From Pedobacter ginsengisoli (GTDB lineage: Bacteria; Bacteroidota; Bacteroidia; Sphingobacteriales; Sphingobacteriaceae): 64,000 nucleotides of DNA. Numbering within the stretch: position 1 is the stretch's first letter; every line of letters begins with the position of its first letter. Below, in pieces: positions 27,501-35,352 of this stretch. The stretch is taken from positions 558,001 to 622,000 of the forward strand of contig NZ_JASSYX010000003.1 in assembly GCF_030244015.1 (NCBI RefSeq), written 5' to 3'. The notes below the pieces were generated by a model. It saw nothing but the letters and a program-made list of their open reading frames with translations, was not told the origin of the DNA and searched no databases. A program made the translations under genes and the position numbers.

Positions 27501-28153
27501 TCCAATTCACCAGTTGCCACATTTAGCTTAATTTCCAAAGGCATGACCGCATCTTTCAAAGGCAGTTCCAGTGTCCTAAATCCAACATAACTCACCAACA
27601 ACACCGCATCATCTGCTACATTCTTAATCTCAAATTCGCCCTCAGCATTAGTATTCGTAACAACACTTTTCCCTTTTACCCGGATACTTGCGTTTGGGAG
27701 TGGTTTCCCATCCTGGTCTACCACACGGCCTTTAACATTAAGATCTCTCACCATGTTCGAGATGACGGTGGAGAGTTTGTCCAGTAGAGAAGGGGCTTTT
27801 TTAGAGATAACAATGGTATTGTCGCTCAGTTCATAGGATAAAGACTGGTTCTCCAGCAGCTTATCCAGAACCTCTTTTAAGGGAGCATTAGATAGTTTAA
27901 TATTTACCTTTTTCGCCTGATCAAAAATATCATCCGAAAAAAGGATGTTCATTTTGCTCTGGGCTTTGATCTTATTTAAAACTTGTTCAAGGGGCGCGTT
28001 ATTTTCAGACAAAGTAATCCTTTGTGCTAGCGTACTAGCACTAACCTGCATTAAACAGGTAAATAATATGACTACGATTAATTTCATAATCAGCAGTATT
28101 TTTGGCGGCAGCCACATGCGCGGCATACCCAGGTTAGAAATGTATATTTTCAT
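24593..28153 (-). CDS. SusC/RagA TonB-dependent transporter with STN domain
   Basis: A 1186-residue outer-membrane transporter. After the signal sequence it has an STN signalling domain (about 45-125, ITLSENNAPLEQVLNKIKAQ and NAPLKEVLDKLLENQSLSYE). A carboxypeptidase-regulatory-like domain follows (VKGRVVDQDGKPLPNASIRV), then the plug (GYQTLNKERATGSF, VVIDGFPYDES, ILKDAAAASIWGARSGNGVI) and a 22-strand barrel ending in a terminal Phe. The STN domain fits control by the FecR anti-sigma and ECF sigma genes upstream. Confidence 0.93.
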   Translation of the reverse strand: MKIYISNLGMPRMWLPPKILLIMKLIVVILFTCLMQVSASTLAQRITLSENNAPLEQVLNKIKAQSKMNILFSDDIFDQAKKVNIKLSNAPLKEVLDKLLENQSLSYELSDNTIVISKKAPSLLDKLSTVISNMVRDLNVKGRVVDQDGKPLPNASIRVKGKSVVTNTNAEGEFEIKNVADDAVLLVSYVGFRTLELPLKDAVMPLEIKLNVATGELEEVKVTYSTGYQTLNKERATGSFVQIDNNLINRSVSTNILDRIIGVSSGLNFEPNPKSGAGQNNRSNISIRGNSTIQANSNPLVVIDGFPYDESIVLSNVINNINPNDIESVTILKDAAAASIWGARSGNGVIVITTKKGKYGQKSRASFNSNFTIGNKPNLFYVKRISSAEAVEINRIKFADSIYNIYDDSYPSIKYFPSVSSGIELLLAARKGKISKDQLELKLAELEKIDVRDDIDKYLRQESVNQQYALNLSGGSNNFNYYGSIGYDRNRSTNVGDKLSRLTIRYENSYKLTKDLELNGYINYVQNKNINNGIGAVFGEPYSKLTDENGNSLSIPFGPLRKAYIDTASYPALLEWRYRPLDELTFNDNQTKQVDNRFGFGGKYQFFPGLHAELKYQYQKSTSSTINNYSKESYFVRNLVNQYMQRLSNGTINYLIPNGDILQQSIVELVSNNVRGQLNYNKVLGVNHALDAILGVDGREVTSTSFSDRKYGYDPINGVFSSNIDFLNRYPVRPEGNMSAIPSASSIGGTINRYISYFGNAAYTYKNRYTLSVSGRMDGSNFFGIKANQRITPLWSVGGLWDVTKENFYKTNLLSVLKIRATYGYNANLFNSVTAYPTILYSSGSTNFISQNTYARVTSSGNPELRWERVRMINIAVDFATSNSRIGGSIEYYNKKGFDLIGPIQLDPTTGFSELTGNRASIKGYGIDVVLNTLNTTGTVSWRSNFLLSFNTDRVVSYESKSQTASSFVTGQPYIGKPLYSIWSYRWAGLDPKNGNPRAYLSDTIASFNLVNTNAKPEDLVYNGTAVPRYFGSLRNTLTYRNLSLSFNILYKFDYFFKRNSIQYGGIEGLSGHSDFSKRWKKPGDELVTNVPSMSASVAGGRDFIYSQSNILVEKGDHIRLQDIRLDYTFSKKKLGRLPIQNVSLFIYANNLGILWSANDLGIDPEYGDSVIPSSRSLSIGLNVNF

Positions 28154-28368
28154 TACCTTTGCTTTGGTTTGAGTTGATACTAAATGGTTCTAACAAATTG
28201 TTTATTCCGATCTTGCATCGGAAAAGGTTAACTCAAGCTTTGCCGGATAGTGGTTCCAACACTATTCGGCTTTCTTTCAAAGCTCACCTAAGCAGCTTAA
28301 TTATTCCGTTCGTAAATATCTGTTCATGGTTTTTCTGGTTTGGTTTAATTGGTTAGTTGATGATATGG

Positions 28369-29625
28369 TTAATTAACGGAACGATTCGGGTTAGTTATAA
28401 TAATGCTGTTGCCTACGATATCGAAGTGTATTTTCTTGGTTTTTTCAAGCAAACGGAGTAGTGTGGATGCCTTATCAAATCTGGAAACCGTTCCCGAGAA
28501 AGTAACAGGCTTCATATCGCCCTTATAAATTACTTTTACGTTATACCAACGTTCTACTCTTTTCATGATCTGTTGCAATGGTTCCTTCCGGAACACAAAT
28601 TCTCCGTTTTTCCAGTCGATGGCATCAGCGGCGTTTATTTCTTTTACGGTTATAGGTTGGTTTACGGTAACAAGGGCTTGCTGGTTGGGTTTGAGGGTCA
28701 CGGCATTGCCGTCATCTCGAACCACAGGGAGAGATCCCTTGTTTGTGCTATTCAAGAGATCTCTCGTCGATGCGCTTCCCTCGAGATGACGAACACGCAC
28801 AGATCCCTCTACCAAAGTTGTTTTAATCCCTGTATCATCGCTATACGCATTAATATTAAAATGTGTACCCAATACCGTCACCTCTTGTTTATCCGTTTGT
28901 ACGATAAAAGGCTTTGCTTTGTTTTTAGACACTTCAAAATACCCTTCTCCTTCTAACAATACTTTGCGTTGTTTTCCAGAAAACTGAGAGGGAAAACTAA
29001 TTTTTGAGTCGGCGTTCAACCAGACCTTCGTTCCGTCAGGAAGAGTAAACTGGTACGTCTGGCCTTTAGCCGTGCTAGCGGTGATCTGTTGTTTACCCTC
29101 CCCGTCATTGCGAGGTATCGAAGCAATCTCATCATGCAGTGGAGATTGCTTCGTCGTTCCTCCTCGCAATGACGGGTAATAGGCTAATTTGCCACCTCCT
29201 ACTACCACCCCGCTCTTCGCATCGCTCAACGCTATCACCTTACCATTTGCCAGTGTTATCGTCGCACCATTCTTGCCTGGAGCTATATCTTGAGGTCCTG
29301 AAACAAGTTCAGGATGACGAGGTGTGTTAGCATGACGGTTAGCATTAAAGAAATAAACGCCGAAAACAACCGCTGCTACCGCAGCGGCAGCGACCGCGAT
29401 CCTCGGCCATAATTTTATTACAGGTTTTTCTATTGACTGTATGTTACCATATATTTGATTCCAGGATTTTTGCTCCAGAACCACAGGGTCCAGTTGGATC
29501 TGCGCCCAGGTTTCTTCATCTTTTTGAAAAGTGTTAAAGGATTCGTTATACAAAGCTATCTCTGCATCTGTTGCTGATCCATCAACAATCTTTCCAACTA
29601 ATAGGATATATTCTTCTCTGGTCAT
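28369..29625 (-). CDS. FecR-type anti-sigma factor carrying three translated repeats
   Basis: Inner-membrane anti-sigma factor. It has an N-terminal cytoplasmic sigma-binding region (MTREEYILLVGKIVDGSATD), one membrane segment (about 74-93) and a periplasmic FecR domain (DGTKVWLNADSKISFPSQFS ... EGEGYFEVSKNKAKPF ... GTHFNINAYSDD). The C-terminal DUF4974 secretin-like part is EPLQQIMKRVERWYNVKVIY. Three dispersed palindromic repeats are read in frame: residues 103-110, 151-176 and 278-306. All three fall in variable loops, so the domain folds should survive. The signal would pass from SusC-STN through FecR to the ECF sigma. Confidence 0.92.
   Translation of the reverse strand: MTREEYILLVGKIVDGSATDAEIALYNESFNTFQKDEETWAQIQLDPVVLEQKSWNQIYGNIQSIEKPVIKLWPRIAVAAAAVAAVVFGVYFFNANRHANTPRHPELVSGPQDIAPGKNGATITLANGKVIALSDAKSGVVVGGGKLAYYPSLRGGTTKQSPLHDEIASIPRNDGEGKQQITASTAKGQTYQFTLPDGTKVWLNADSKISFPSQFSGKQRKVLLEGEGYFEVSKNKAKPFIVQTDKQEVTVLGTHFNINAYSDDTGIKTTLVEGSVRVRHLEGSASTRDLLNSTNKGSLPVVRDDGNAVTLKPNQQALVTVNQPITVKEINAADAIDWKNGEFVFRKEPLQQIMKRVERWYNVKVIYKGDMKPVTFSGTVSRFDKASTLLRLLEKTKKIHFDIVGNSIIITNPNRSVN
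28710..28791. repeat. Imperfect palindromic repeat inside fecR (R3)
   Basis: Outer arms CGTCATCTCGA / TCGAGATGACG and inner arms related to GAGAGATC / GATCTCTC give a long imperfect hairpin. On the minus strand it is translated as STRDLLNSTNKGSLPVVRDD within FecR. The form resembles dispersed GTCATCTCGA repeats common in Sphingobacteriaceae genomes. Confidence 0.7.
29101..29176. repeat. Palindromic repeat inside fecR (R2)
   Basis: Left arm CCCGTCATTGCGAGG plus CGAAGCAATCTC, right arm GAGATTGCTTCG plus CCTCGCAATGACGGG, 11-base loop. Translated in frame as SLRGGTTKQSPLHDEIASIP then RNDG. A second, intergenic copy of the same family lies at about 45029-45110. Confidence 0.8.
29291..29320. repeat. 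Short palindromic repeat inside fecR (R1)
   Basis: TCCTGAA / TTCAGGA stem with a 5-base loop followed by GATGACG. On the minus strand it reads RHPELVSG, the familiar translation of the CATCCTGAACTTG repeat found in many bacterial genomes. Confidence 0.7.
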
Positions 29626-29784
29626 TTATTGGGTCGTATATAGGTAAGTAACGCAAGCCCCTACCCATCCCCTAGTTCAGATCAAAATATTTTTATTTTA
29701 TTTGTGATTTACATCTTTTGATGGCGGGGTTTCACATCGTTTAATGGCGGGCTTCTATCTTATTGTCTTTTCAGAAAAACGAAA

Positions 29785-29860
29785 TATAGATCAAATAGAA
29801 TGAAAATATAGCTCAACTTTTAAACTTATTGAGCTATATTTTCATTCTATTTGATCTATA
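29785..29860. repeat. Perfect 32-bp inverted repeat
   Basis: Two 32-base arms (29785-29816 and 29829-29860; arms begin TATAGATCAAATAG and end CTATTTGATCTATA) are exact complements around a 12-base loop. The A+T-rich hairpin lies between fecR and the sigma gene, beside a Fic-like relic. It has no T tract and is far longer than a normal terminator. Confidence 0.85.
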
Positions 29861-29869
29861 ACCAATATT

Positions 29870-30131
29870 ATGAAAGAAGATATTTCGACATTAATCATAG
29901 ATTACCTTAAAAGTTATCCGGCAGCATCTTCCTCCACTATATAAACGGACAGCCAGAATTATCAGTAATTCAATACTTATTGCACATCAATATTGCCCTA
30001 TATCATTTCGTACGGTAGATTCCGTCTACTATAAAAAAGCGATGCTGATTTTTTACGAGCAAAATAACATAGACGCCTTTAAACAGATTTTTATCAACCA
30101 ATTTGAATTTGCTGTTAAAACATACTTTTAA
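29870..30131 (+). pseudogene. Degenerate plus-strand gene with a Fic-like C-terminus
   Basis: An opening frame MKEDISTLIIDYLKSYPAAS is followed by frame breaks, and the 3' part reads YKKAMLIFYEQNNIDAFKQI then FINQFEFAVKTYF before TAA. The ending resembles the C-terminus of Fic/DOC proteins. The middle shifts frame at least twice, so this is a relic. It occupies the space between fecR and its sigma gene, on the opposite strand. Confidence 0.45.
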
Positions 30132-30198
30132 TGCCAAGTGGGCGACCGCCATTAAACAATGTAAATTCCCGCCATCAAAAGATGTTACTTACATTATT

Positions 30199-30768
30199 TT
30201 ACATCAGAAAGAAAAACCAACTGCTGGCATTACCTAAATGTGCCCGCAATCTCTTTAAAGCGGTGGTAATCTGTACTTCTACTGTTTTTTCTGAAATCCC
30301 CATCCTCGATGCAATTTCTTTATTGGTCAGGTGTTCCTGTCTGCTCAACCGGAAAACTTCAGCACAGCGATCAGGTAATTGCCCCGTAAATTTTTCTATA
30401 ATGGCTTTCAATTCTTTGACTTCAAGGGTATCATCCTCAAAAGACTCACTCAGTTTCAAAGCAGCCATCCGTTCAAAGAAAGACGCCCTTACTTTTCCGC
30501 TCCGGATATAATTGGCCACCTGATATTTTATGGCCATCAGGAGGTATCCTTTAATACTGTTCATACTATGCCGGTCACGATGCTCCCAAAACCAGACAAA
30601 AACCTCCTGCACAATATCCATACAGGCATCTTCATCTTTAAGTACATTATGAGCCGCCTTAAATAAAACTTTAAATAACCGCTTATGAACTTCATTGAAC
30701 GCGACATGATCACCCGCCCTTATTAAAGACAGCAATTCCTGATCGGTATATGCGGCGTAATCAGCCAT
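30199..30768 (-). CDS. ECF RNA polymerase sigma-70 factor
   Basis: A 189-residue ECF sigma factor of the Bacteroidetes type. Region 2 has LIRAGDHVAFNEVHKRLF, DEDACMDIVQEVFVWFWEHR and IKGYLLMAIKYQVANYIRSG. Region 4 has LPDRCAEVFRLSRQEHLTNK followed by EIASRMGISEKTVEVQITTA. It should direct transcription of the SusC/SusD locus when the FecR protein releases it. A three-unit tandem repeat lies just upstream of its start. Confidence 0.92.
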   Translation of the reverse strand: MADYAAYTDQELLSLIRAGDHVAFNEVHKRLFKVLFKAAHNVLKDEDACMDIVQEVFVWFWEHRDRHSMNSIKGYLLMAIKYQVANYIRSGKVRASFFERMAALKLSESFEDDTLEVKELKAIIEKFTGQLPDRCAEVFRLSRQEHLTNKEIASRMGISEKTVEVQITTALKRLRAHLGNASSWFFFLM

Positions 30769-30816
30769 TTTTATGAATTTTATCCCTCAGATTAAAGTTA
30801 ACTATAAGTTGTGGTA

Positions 30817-30888
30817 AGTTTATATAAATTTTTCTTACCAAGTTTATATAAATTTTCTTACCAACTTTATATAATTTTTTTCTTACCC
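30817..30888. repeat. Three tandem 23-25 bp repeats upstream of the sigma gene
   Basis: Three copies of (A)GTTTATATAAATTTTTC plus TTACCA occur at 30817-30840, 30841-30863 and 30864-30888. Each carries the palindrome TTTATATAAA, and GGTAAG/CTTACC half-sites frame the units. They lie 49 bases upstream of the sigma start and look like a cluster of regulator sites. Confidence 0.65.
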
Positions 30889-30900
30889 AACGTGAATCAC

Positions 30901-30934
30901 CAAATAAAAAGGGGTTGAACTAGCACAACCCCTT
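30901..30934 (-). terminator. Minus-strand hairpin with T tail
   Basis: On the minus strand a 9-bp stem AAGGGGTTG / CAACCCCTT with an 8-base loop is followed by TTTTTATTTG. It would end a minus-strand transcript coming from 30935-31427, where only coding relics were seen. Confidence 0.6.
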
Positions 30935-31427
30935 CCGCATTTTAAAAAACCAAAGAGGTTGAACTACCTCCAGGCAAAGCTATAGAACTTTTGCCCTTCA
31001 ACTAAACCTGTAAGGGAAATAAGTGTTTTCAACGTTAATCAGCAGAAAAAAACACTACCGGATTATATACGAATCCATCCAGTTATCAATTAAATAAGCA
31101 CCATGCTCCTCTCTCCCTACGGGAGAGATGTCGGAACGACAGAGAGGGGAGGAAAATTATCAAAGTAAATTTTTCAAGCGGTCTCTTCCCGCAAGGGCGA
31201 TTCTCCCTTTGGGATATCCCTTGCTTTTACGGAACGTCAGCGGCTATTTGGATAACGCCGACTTTCATTTTCCATAACTATACGATAGCAATCGGCGCCA
31301 GTATAAAATAAGTACCCTTAAGTTAAGGCAAACTTTATATCTCAAGATTATTGAAATATAGTTTAGGCAGATTAATAAAAAGGCTATATCATAATAAATA
31401 TATAAATTCGTCACCTAGCCAAATCTA
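30935..31427. other. Gene-free stretch with relics and a repeat
   Basis: Minus-strand frames read LTLKTLISLTGLVEGQKFYS then FAWR and stop near 30966, preceded in another frame by NPVVFFSAD; they look like the tail of a decayed gene. At 31107-31152 lies a nested-hairpin repeat (CTCTCCCTACGGGAGAG followed by ACAGAGAGGGGAGG) of a type dispersed in this group. No intact gene was found. Confidence 0.5.
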
Positions 31428-33461
31428 ATGAAAATTAAATCTCTTCAAATCTCCAACGTCCTTAGCTTCAAGCACTATCCGAACATCGATGACGCCCCCG
31501 TCATAAAGTTTGATCCTAACCTTAATATCCTTATCGGTCAGAACGGCTCCGGAAAGTCCACTGCCTTGGAAGTAATCAACTTTATTTTCAAGAAAGTGTT
31601 ATTCATACGATTTCTAACCAATCAAGACCTATATCCCAGAAGGGCTACTTTAAACGAAACGGACAAACGAAGTATTATTACTGTAAATAATCAAAATGTT
31701 TATTCTGAATTCAGGTTAGACCCCAATTGGACATTTGAGAATGACGCTCAAAAAATAAAAATTAACATTGAACTGGACGACATAGACAAAAAAAATATCA
31801 GGCTTCTTAAAAAGGAGGAGGTTAAAATTCAGGCGATAGCGACTGCTTATTCAAATAGCATCACGGTTCTTGATTTCAACGTGACGAACTATTCCTTTAG
31901 CATTGAGGTGACCCTCGATAAAAATGGCAAAGTCTTTACCACCACTTCGACTCCAGGAGACACTGACCCTGGAATGCTTTATTTGATAAACTATAACTAC
32001 TATAAAGCACTGATAAATTTCCATAACGCGGAACAACCAGGCGATTTATTACCAAATCTCTACGAGTCTTTTTCCCTGATTAGCAGTTTCCGCAACTACA
32101 ATACCTTTATCCAAAATGTCTCGCTTCAGGATTCACTCGCATCTTCCCAAATTGATAACCTCAAAATCCAGGAATATACTAAAAGCTTAAACACAGCAGA
32201 CCAGTCCGAGCCTGCTATCTTCAACTTGGTCAGGCTGCGTATCGCGGAAAAGCACTTTGAACTATTCGGCTCTTTAAGTAATGTTGATGCCGAAACACAA
32301 GCAAACGACCAGAAATTTCTTCTATCGATTAATAAAAAGCTGAAATTGCTTGACTTGAAAGTAGAAATCAAGTTAACGGAGCAACGAACCTGGTTCTATT
32401 CCTTTGAATTTTGGGATATCAAAAGAAAAAGGCCAATTGCCAATATCAACAGCCTTAGCGCCGGGCAAAAATCAATTGTGCATTTGGTATTTGAGGCGTT
32501 CGGCAGGGGTGATTTGCACGGTGGGCTTGTCATCATCGACGAGCCTGAAATCCACCTGCATCATCAGTATCAGGACGAATATATGCGAATAATTACGGAG
32601 ATAAACAAGGAACAGAAATGCCAGTATATTCTAGTAACGCATTCCGAGTCATTGATAAATTCCGATACCATAGACAAGGTTCAACGATTCTCGCTTGACC
32701 CTGACAACTTCACTCTTACTAAGTCCCCTACCATTAGGGCGCCTTATAAAACTCTCATAAAAATACTGGACAATACAAGGGCTGTCTACGCCTTTTTTGC
32801 TTCAAAAATCATATTCGTCGAGGGTGACACAGATAGGTATTTTTTTAAAGCAGCGCTCCAAGAGCTGAAGCCTGAGTTAAATCAATCGGTTGCGGTCTTG
32901 TACATGGGCGGAAAAGGCAACTACAAAAACTGGAAAAGGTTTTTCGAGGACTTTGGTCTTCAAGTGTATTTCATCGGAGACTTTGACAATGTTTTTTCAA
33001 ATACATTTTCCGGTGCGACATTAGTAAGCAAGGCAGACAGGGTGAAATTTGAAGACGAATTAAAGCAGGCAAAATTATCAAGCCTAAGTACTGTCCAGAA
33101 AGGAACACTTGCAAAGCTTCATAAAGCAATGACTTCCAAACCGGACTTTCTGAAAAAACCTGATCGGAAGGCCTGGAAGCCTCTATTAGATTATTTTATC
33201 CAGCTTGTTCAAACTGATAATCAGGAGTTTGTACTGAAGACCAAGTCCGCATATCCAACCATTGATGCCCAAATAGAAAGCAAATATCCAGAAAAGACAT
33301 ATTTCTTAAAACGTGGAGCTGTTGAAGCCTATACTGGCACACCCCATGGCAACATCGACGCGATGGTTAAATTTTGTAATACGGACTTAAGCACATGGCT
33401 AAAAGGCGGCACTGTTGAAGCCACAGAAATAATCAATATCGTCGAAGAGATTGCTAGATAA
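31428..33461 (+). CDS. OLD-type AAA ATPase with C-terminal TOPRIM domain
   Basis: A 677-residue protein. The ABC-like ATPase head has Walker A GQNGSGKS (37-44), signature LSAGQKS, Walker B VIIDEPEIHLHH and switch His in LVTHSES. The C-terminal TOPRIM nuclease domain has its glutamate in IIFVEGDTDRYFF and the acidic pair in VYFIGDFDN. This is the architecture of OLD-family nucleases used in several anti-phage systems. Unlike the GajA gene at 38965, no helicase follows it; the next gene converges from the other strand. It is likely a stand-alone DNA nuclease of the defence island, specificity unknown. Confidence 0.85.
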   Translation: MKIKSLQISNVLSFKHYPNIDDAPVIKFDPNLNILIGQNGSGKSTALEVINFIFKKVLFIRFLTNQDLYPRRATLNETDKRSIITVNNQNVYSEFRLDPNWTFENDAQKIKINIELDDIDKKNIRLLKKEEVKIQAIATAYSNSITVLDFNVTNYSFSIEVTLDKNGKVFTTTSTPGDTDPGMLYLINYNYYKALINFHNAEQPGDLLPNLYESFSLISSFRNYNTFIQNVSLQDSLASSQIDNLKIQEYTKSLNTADQSEPAIFNLVRLRIAEKHFELFGSLSNVDAETQANDQKFLLSINKKLKLLDLKVEIKLTEQRTWFYSFEFWDIKRKRPIANINSLSAGQKSIVHLVFEAFGRGDLHGGLVIIDEPEIHLHHQYQDEYMRIITEINKEQKCQYILVTHSESLINSDTIDKVQRFSLDPDNFTLTKSPTIRAPYKTLIKILDNTRAVYAFFASKIIFVEGDTDRYFFKAALQELKPELNQSVAVLYMGGKGNYKNWKRFFEDFGLQVYFIGDFDNVFSNTFSGATLVSKADRVKFEDELKQAKLSSLSTVQKGTLAKLHKAMTSKPDFLKKPDRKAWKPLLDYFIQLVQTDNQEFVLKTKSAYPTIDAQIESKYPEKTYFLKRGAVEAYTGTPHGNIDAMVKFCNTDLSTWLKGGTVEATEIINIVEEIAR

Positions 33462-33470
33462 AAGCAGTCA

Positions 33471-34454
33471 TTAACTCGCGAAAAGGCTTAAGATTTCATC
33501 GAGCTCTAACGTTCTTTCTCTTACTTTACCCATAAAACTAGACGCTATGGCAAGGAGCCCGCCTGTGCCAACCTTCATACGCAGGTCGTCAAAAGATTGA
33601 ATGAATTCCCTTTCAAGTCGAAGTTGTTCAGTCCAGTGCTCTTGGCTTTCAATCAACTTTTCCAAATGAGGGGACTTTAGTTTCTTAAGCAACGCCAAAT
33701 AAATATTTGCAAGTTCAATCTCCCATAATGCGGTGTGCTCATTAATATTGCCTATCATTTCCTTCGTTGTACTGCCGCCACGGTTAGCATACGAAATGTC
33801 TATCCAATGTTGCCTTTCGTCTGACTTACCCACAGAAAAACGCCCTCCTCTGTCCTCTAACTTATTGTCCAAACTCTCCAAAATGGCCGGTCCAGTTTTT
33901 ATTATCCAATCGACATTTCTTATATCAAATTCAATTCCGTGTGCCGCCTGATTGAGAGCACCCACCATGTCCCGCAAGGCTGAATCTTCCTCAGCATTTA
34001 TAATCCCGTTTACGGATAAATTTTGCATTAGACTCGAGATTGAATACCCTTTTATTTCCAAACCGAATTTTTCAGCAAGCCTTCTTAATCGCTTTTCAAT
34101 CTCTATTCTCAATCCAGTCAAAGCAAGTGCTGGATTGTCAATTGCGAGGTCAATGAATGAATAGGCTTTTGTTAAAGCTTCAAGATTGGGTTGTTCTATC
34201 TCATCTTCGATAATAAGGCCTGCCTTAATGGCCTTGTCAGTGGCTTTTTCCAAATCCTGAAATTCCATCTTTACGCCGCCAGGCAATTCGATAGATTTAA
34301 AAAGGGTTTCTAGCCAGGGAACAATAGCTATAGCTATCAAAGTAATAGTTATCGCATCTATGCTCAATTTTGGGAACAAAATATGAGTTAACCCGACGAG
34401 AACGCTTCCTACAGATACTAGAATCTTGACAACTACTTTATTGGACATTTTCAT
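33471..34454 (-). CDS. Membrane protein with LprI-like C-terminal segment
   Basis: A 327-residue protein. Two N-terminal hydrophobic segments (about 8-27 and 33-48) are followed by a cytoplasmic or periplasmic helical region. A segment ALTGLRIEIEKRLRRLAEKF and LNQAAHGIEFD recalls HEPN/DUF4145-like folds. The last 70 residues (LIESQEHWTEQLRLEREFIQ ... GGLLAIASSFMGKVRERTLE) match the pattern of DUF1311/LprI (W near a conserved Glu, RERTxEL end) but lack its cysteines. It converges on the OLD ATPase gene with only 9 bases between. Both domain readings are tentative. Confidence 0.5.
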   Translation of the reverse strand: MKMSNKVVVKILVSVGSVLVGLTHILFPKLSIDAITITLIAIAIVPWLETLFKSIELPGGVKMEFQDLEKATDKAIKAGLIIEDEIEQPNLEALTKAYSFIDLAIDNPALALTGLRIEIEKRLRRLAEKFGLEIKGYSISSLMQNLSVNGIINAEEDSALRDMVGALNQAAHGIEFDIRNVDWIIKTGPAILESLDNKLEDRGGRFSVGKSDERQHWIDISYANRGGSTTKEMIGNINEHTALWEIELANIYLALLKKLKSPHLEKLIESQEHWTEQLRLEREFIQSFDDLRMKVGTGGLLAIASSFMGKVRERTLELDEILSLFAS

Positions 34455-34622
34455 TGCAGTAAATATAGCTCAAATCATTTGTTAAGCAAGCTATGAGACT
34501 TAAGGATCGTGCTTATGAGAATACTGTTCCTTACTGTTGTCTTTCTTTACGAATCTCAATTTATAGATTCATGATAAACTAACTTCCAGAATGTATTTCT
34601 GATTTTTTTGTTAATTTAAAGA

Positions 34623-35252
34623 ATGGAAGATTTACAACCTATATTCAATTTGCCACCCTCGTCAACCAGAGCGAAAGTCATCGATGATGCCGTAAAAATC
34701 GAGTATATTATAGATGGAATTGTTGCATCTATACTGGGTATTGGATTTGGCACCCCTCTCTCTGTAGGAAACAAGAGCTCAGCACTCTCTTTCTTGCAGA
34801 AGATAAATTTGCTTTTCGACCTGAATATAGTAAAGGAAGAACATAAACCGAAATTTGTTTGTCTCGCAGAAATACGGAATCAATTCGCCCATGATCTTTA
34901 TACGCGCAATATGAGTGAATGCAAGATTGACTATATTAAAAAGCTAAATAAATTTTATCCTACTCTTGCAAAACTATCTACACCTCAATATGACCAACTG
35001 TATGAAAGCCTGATAACTGACGTGACAAATTATTCGATAACTCTTTTTGAACTGCTCAAAAATAAAGCAGAGGATAAAGGGGCCATGCTCGGGAAAGTCA
35101 AATTCTATGAGATATTTATGGGTATCGCATCGGAGCAGGCCAAGGTAAATCCAGCGTTCGAAATTCAATTCGAGCAAATTTGGCAGAAAACTCAACATAT
35201 CTTTGAAAGTCAGGACTTAGAGGAAGGCGAGGCCAATATTCCTATTTTATAG
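34623..35252 (+). CDS. HEPN/MltR-like protein
   Basis: A 209-residue helical protein, cytoplasmic. It contains EIRNQFAHD with an RX4H motif (Arg85, His90), the core of HEPN ribonucleases, after a helix SALSFLQKINLLFDLN. The arrangement also fits MltR (mannitol repressor) proteins, which share the same fold and motif. It is divergent from the membrane protein gene. No antitoxin-like partner is adjacent. A role in the defence island is inferred from location only. Confidence 0.6.
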   Translation: MEDLQPIFNLPPSSTRAKVIDDAVKIEYIIDGIVASILGIGFGTPLSVGNKSSALSFLQKINLLFDLNIVKEEHKPKFVCLAEIRNQFAHDLYTRNMSECKIDYIKKLNKFYPTLAKLSTPQYDQLYESLITDVTNYSITLFELLKNKAEDKGAMLGKVKFYEIFMGIASEQAKVNPAFEIQFEQIWQKTQHIFESQDLEEGEANIPIL

Positions 35253-35352
35253 ATCAGAATTAAGCTTTACATTTTTTCAAGAATTGATTCAACCTGTGAT
35301 TTTTAGGATTAGATGATTCAGATTTCAGTTACTTCTGCAGTCAAACAAGCAG

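Noticed and set aside
29101-29176. Transcription terminator inside fecR
   Set aside because: The hairpin is translated in frame, has no T tract and matches a dispersed repeat seen elsewhere in the window.
31107-31230. CRISPR-like or small-RNA region upstream of the OLD ATPase
   Set aside because: The repeats are nested hairpins of one dispersed element, not regularly spaced, with no cas genes nearby.
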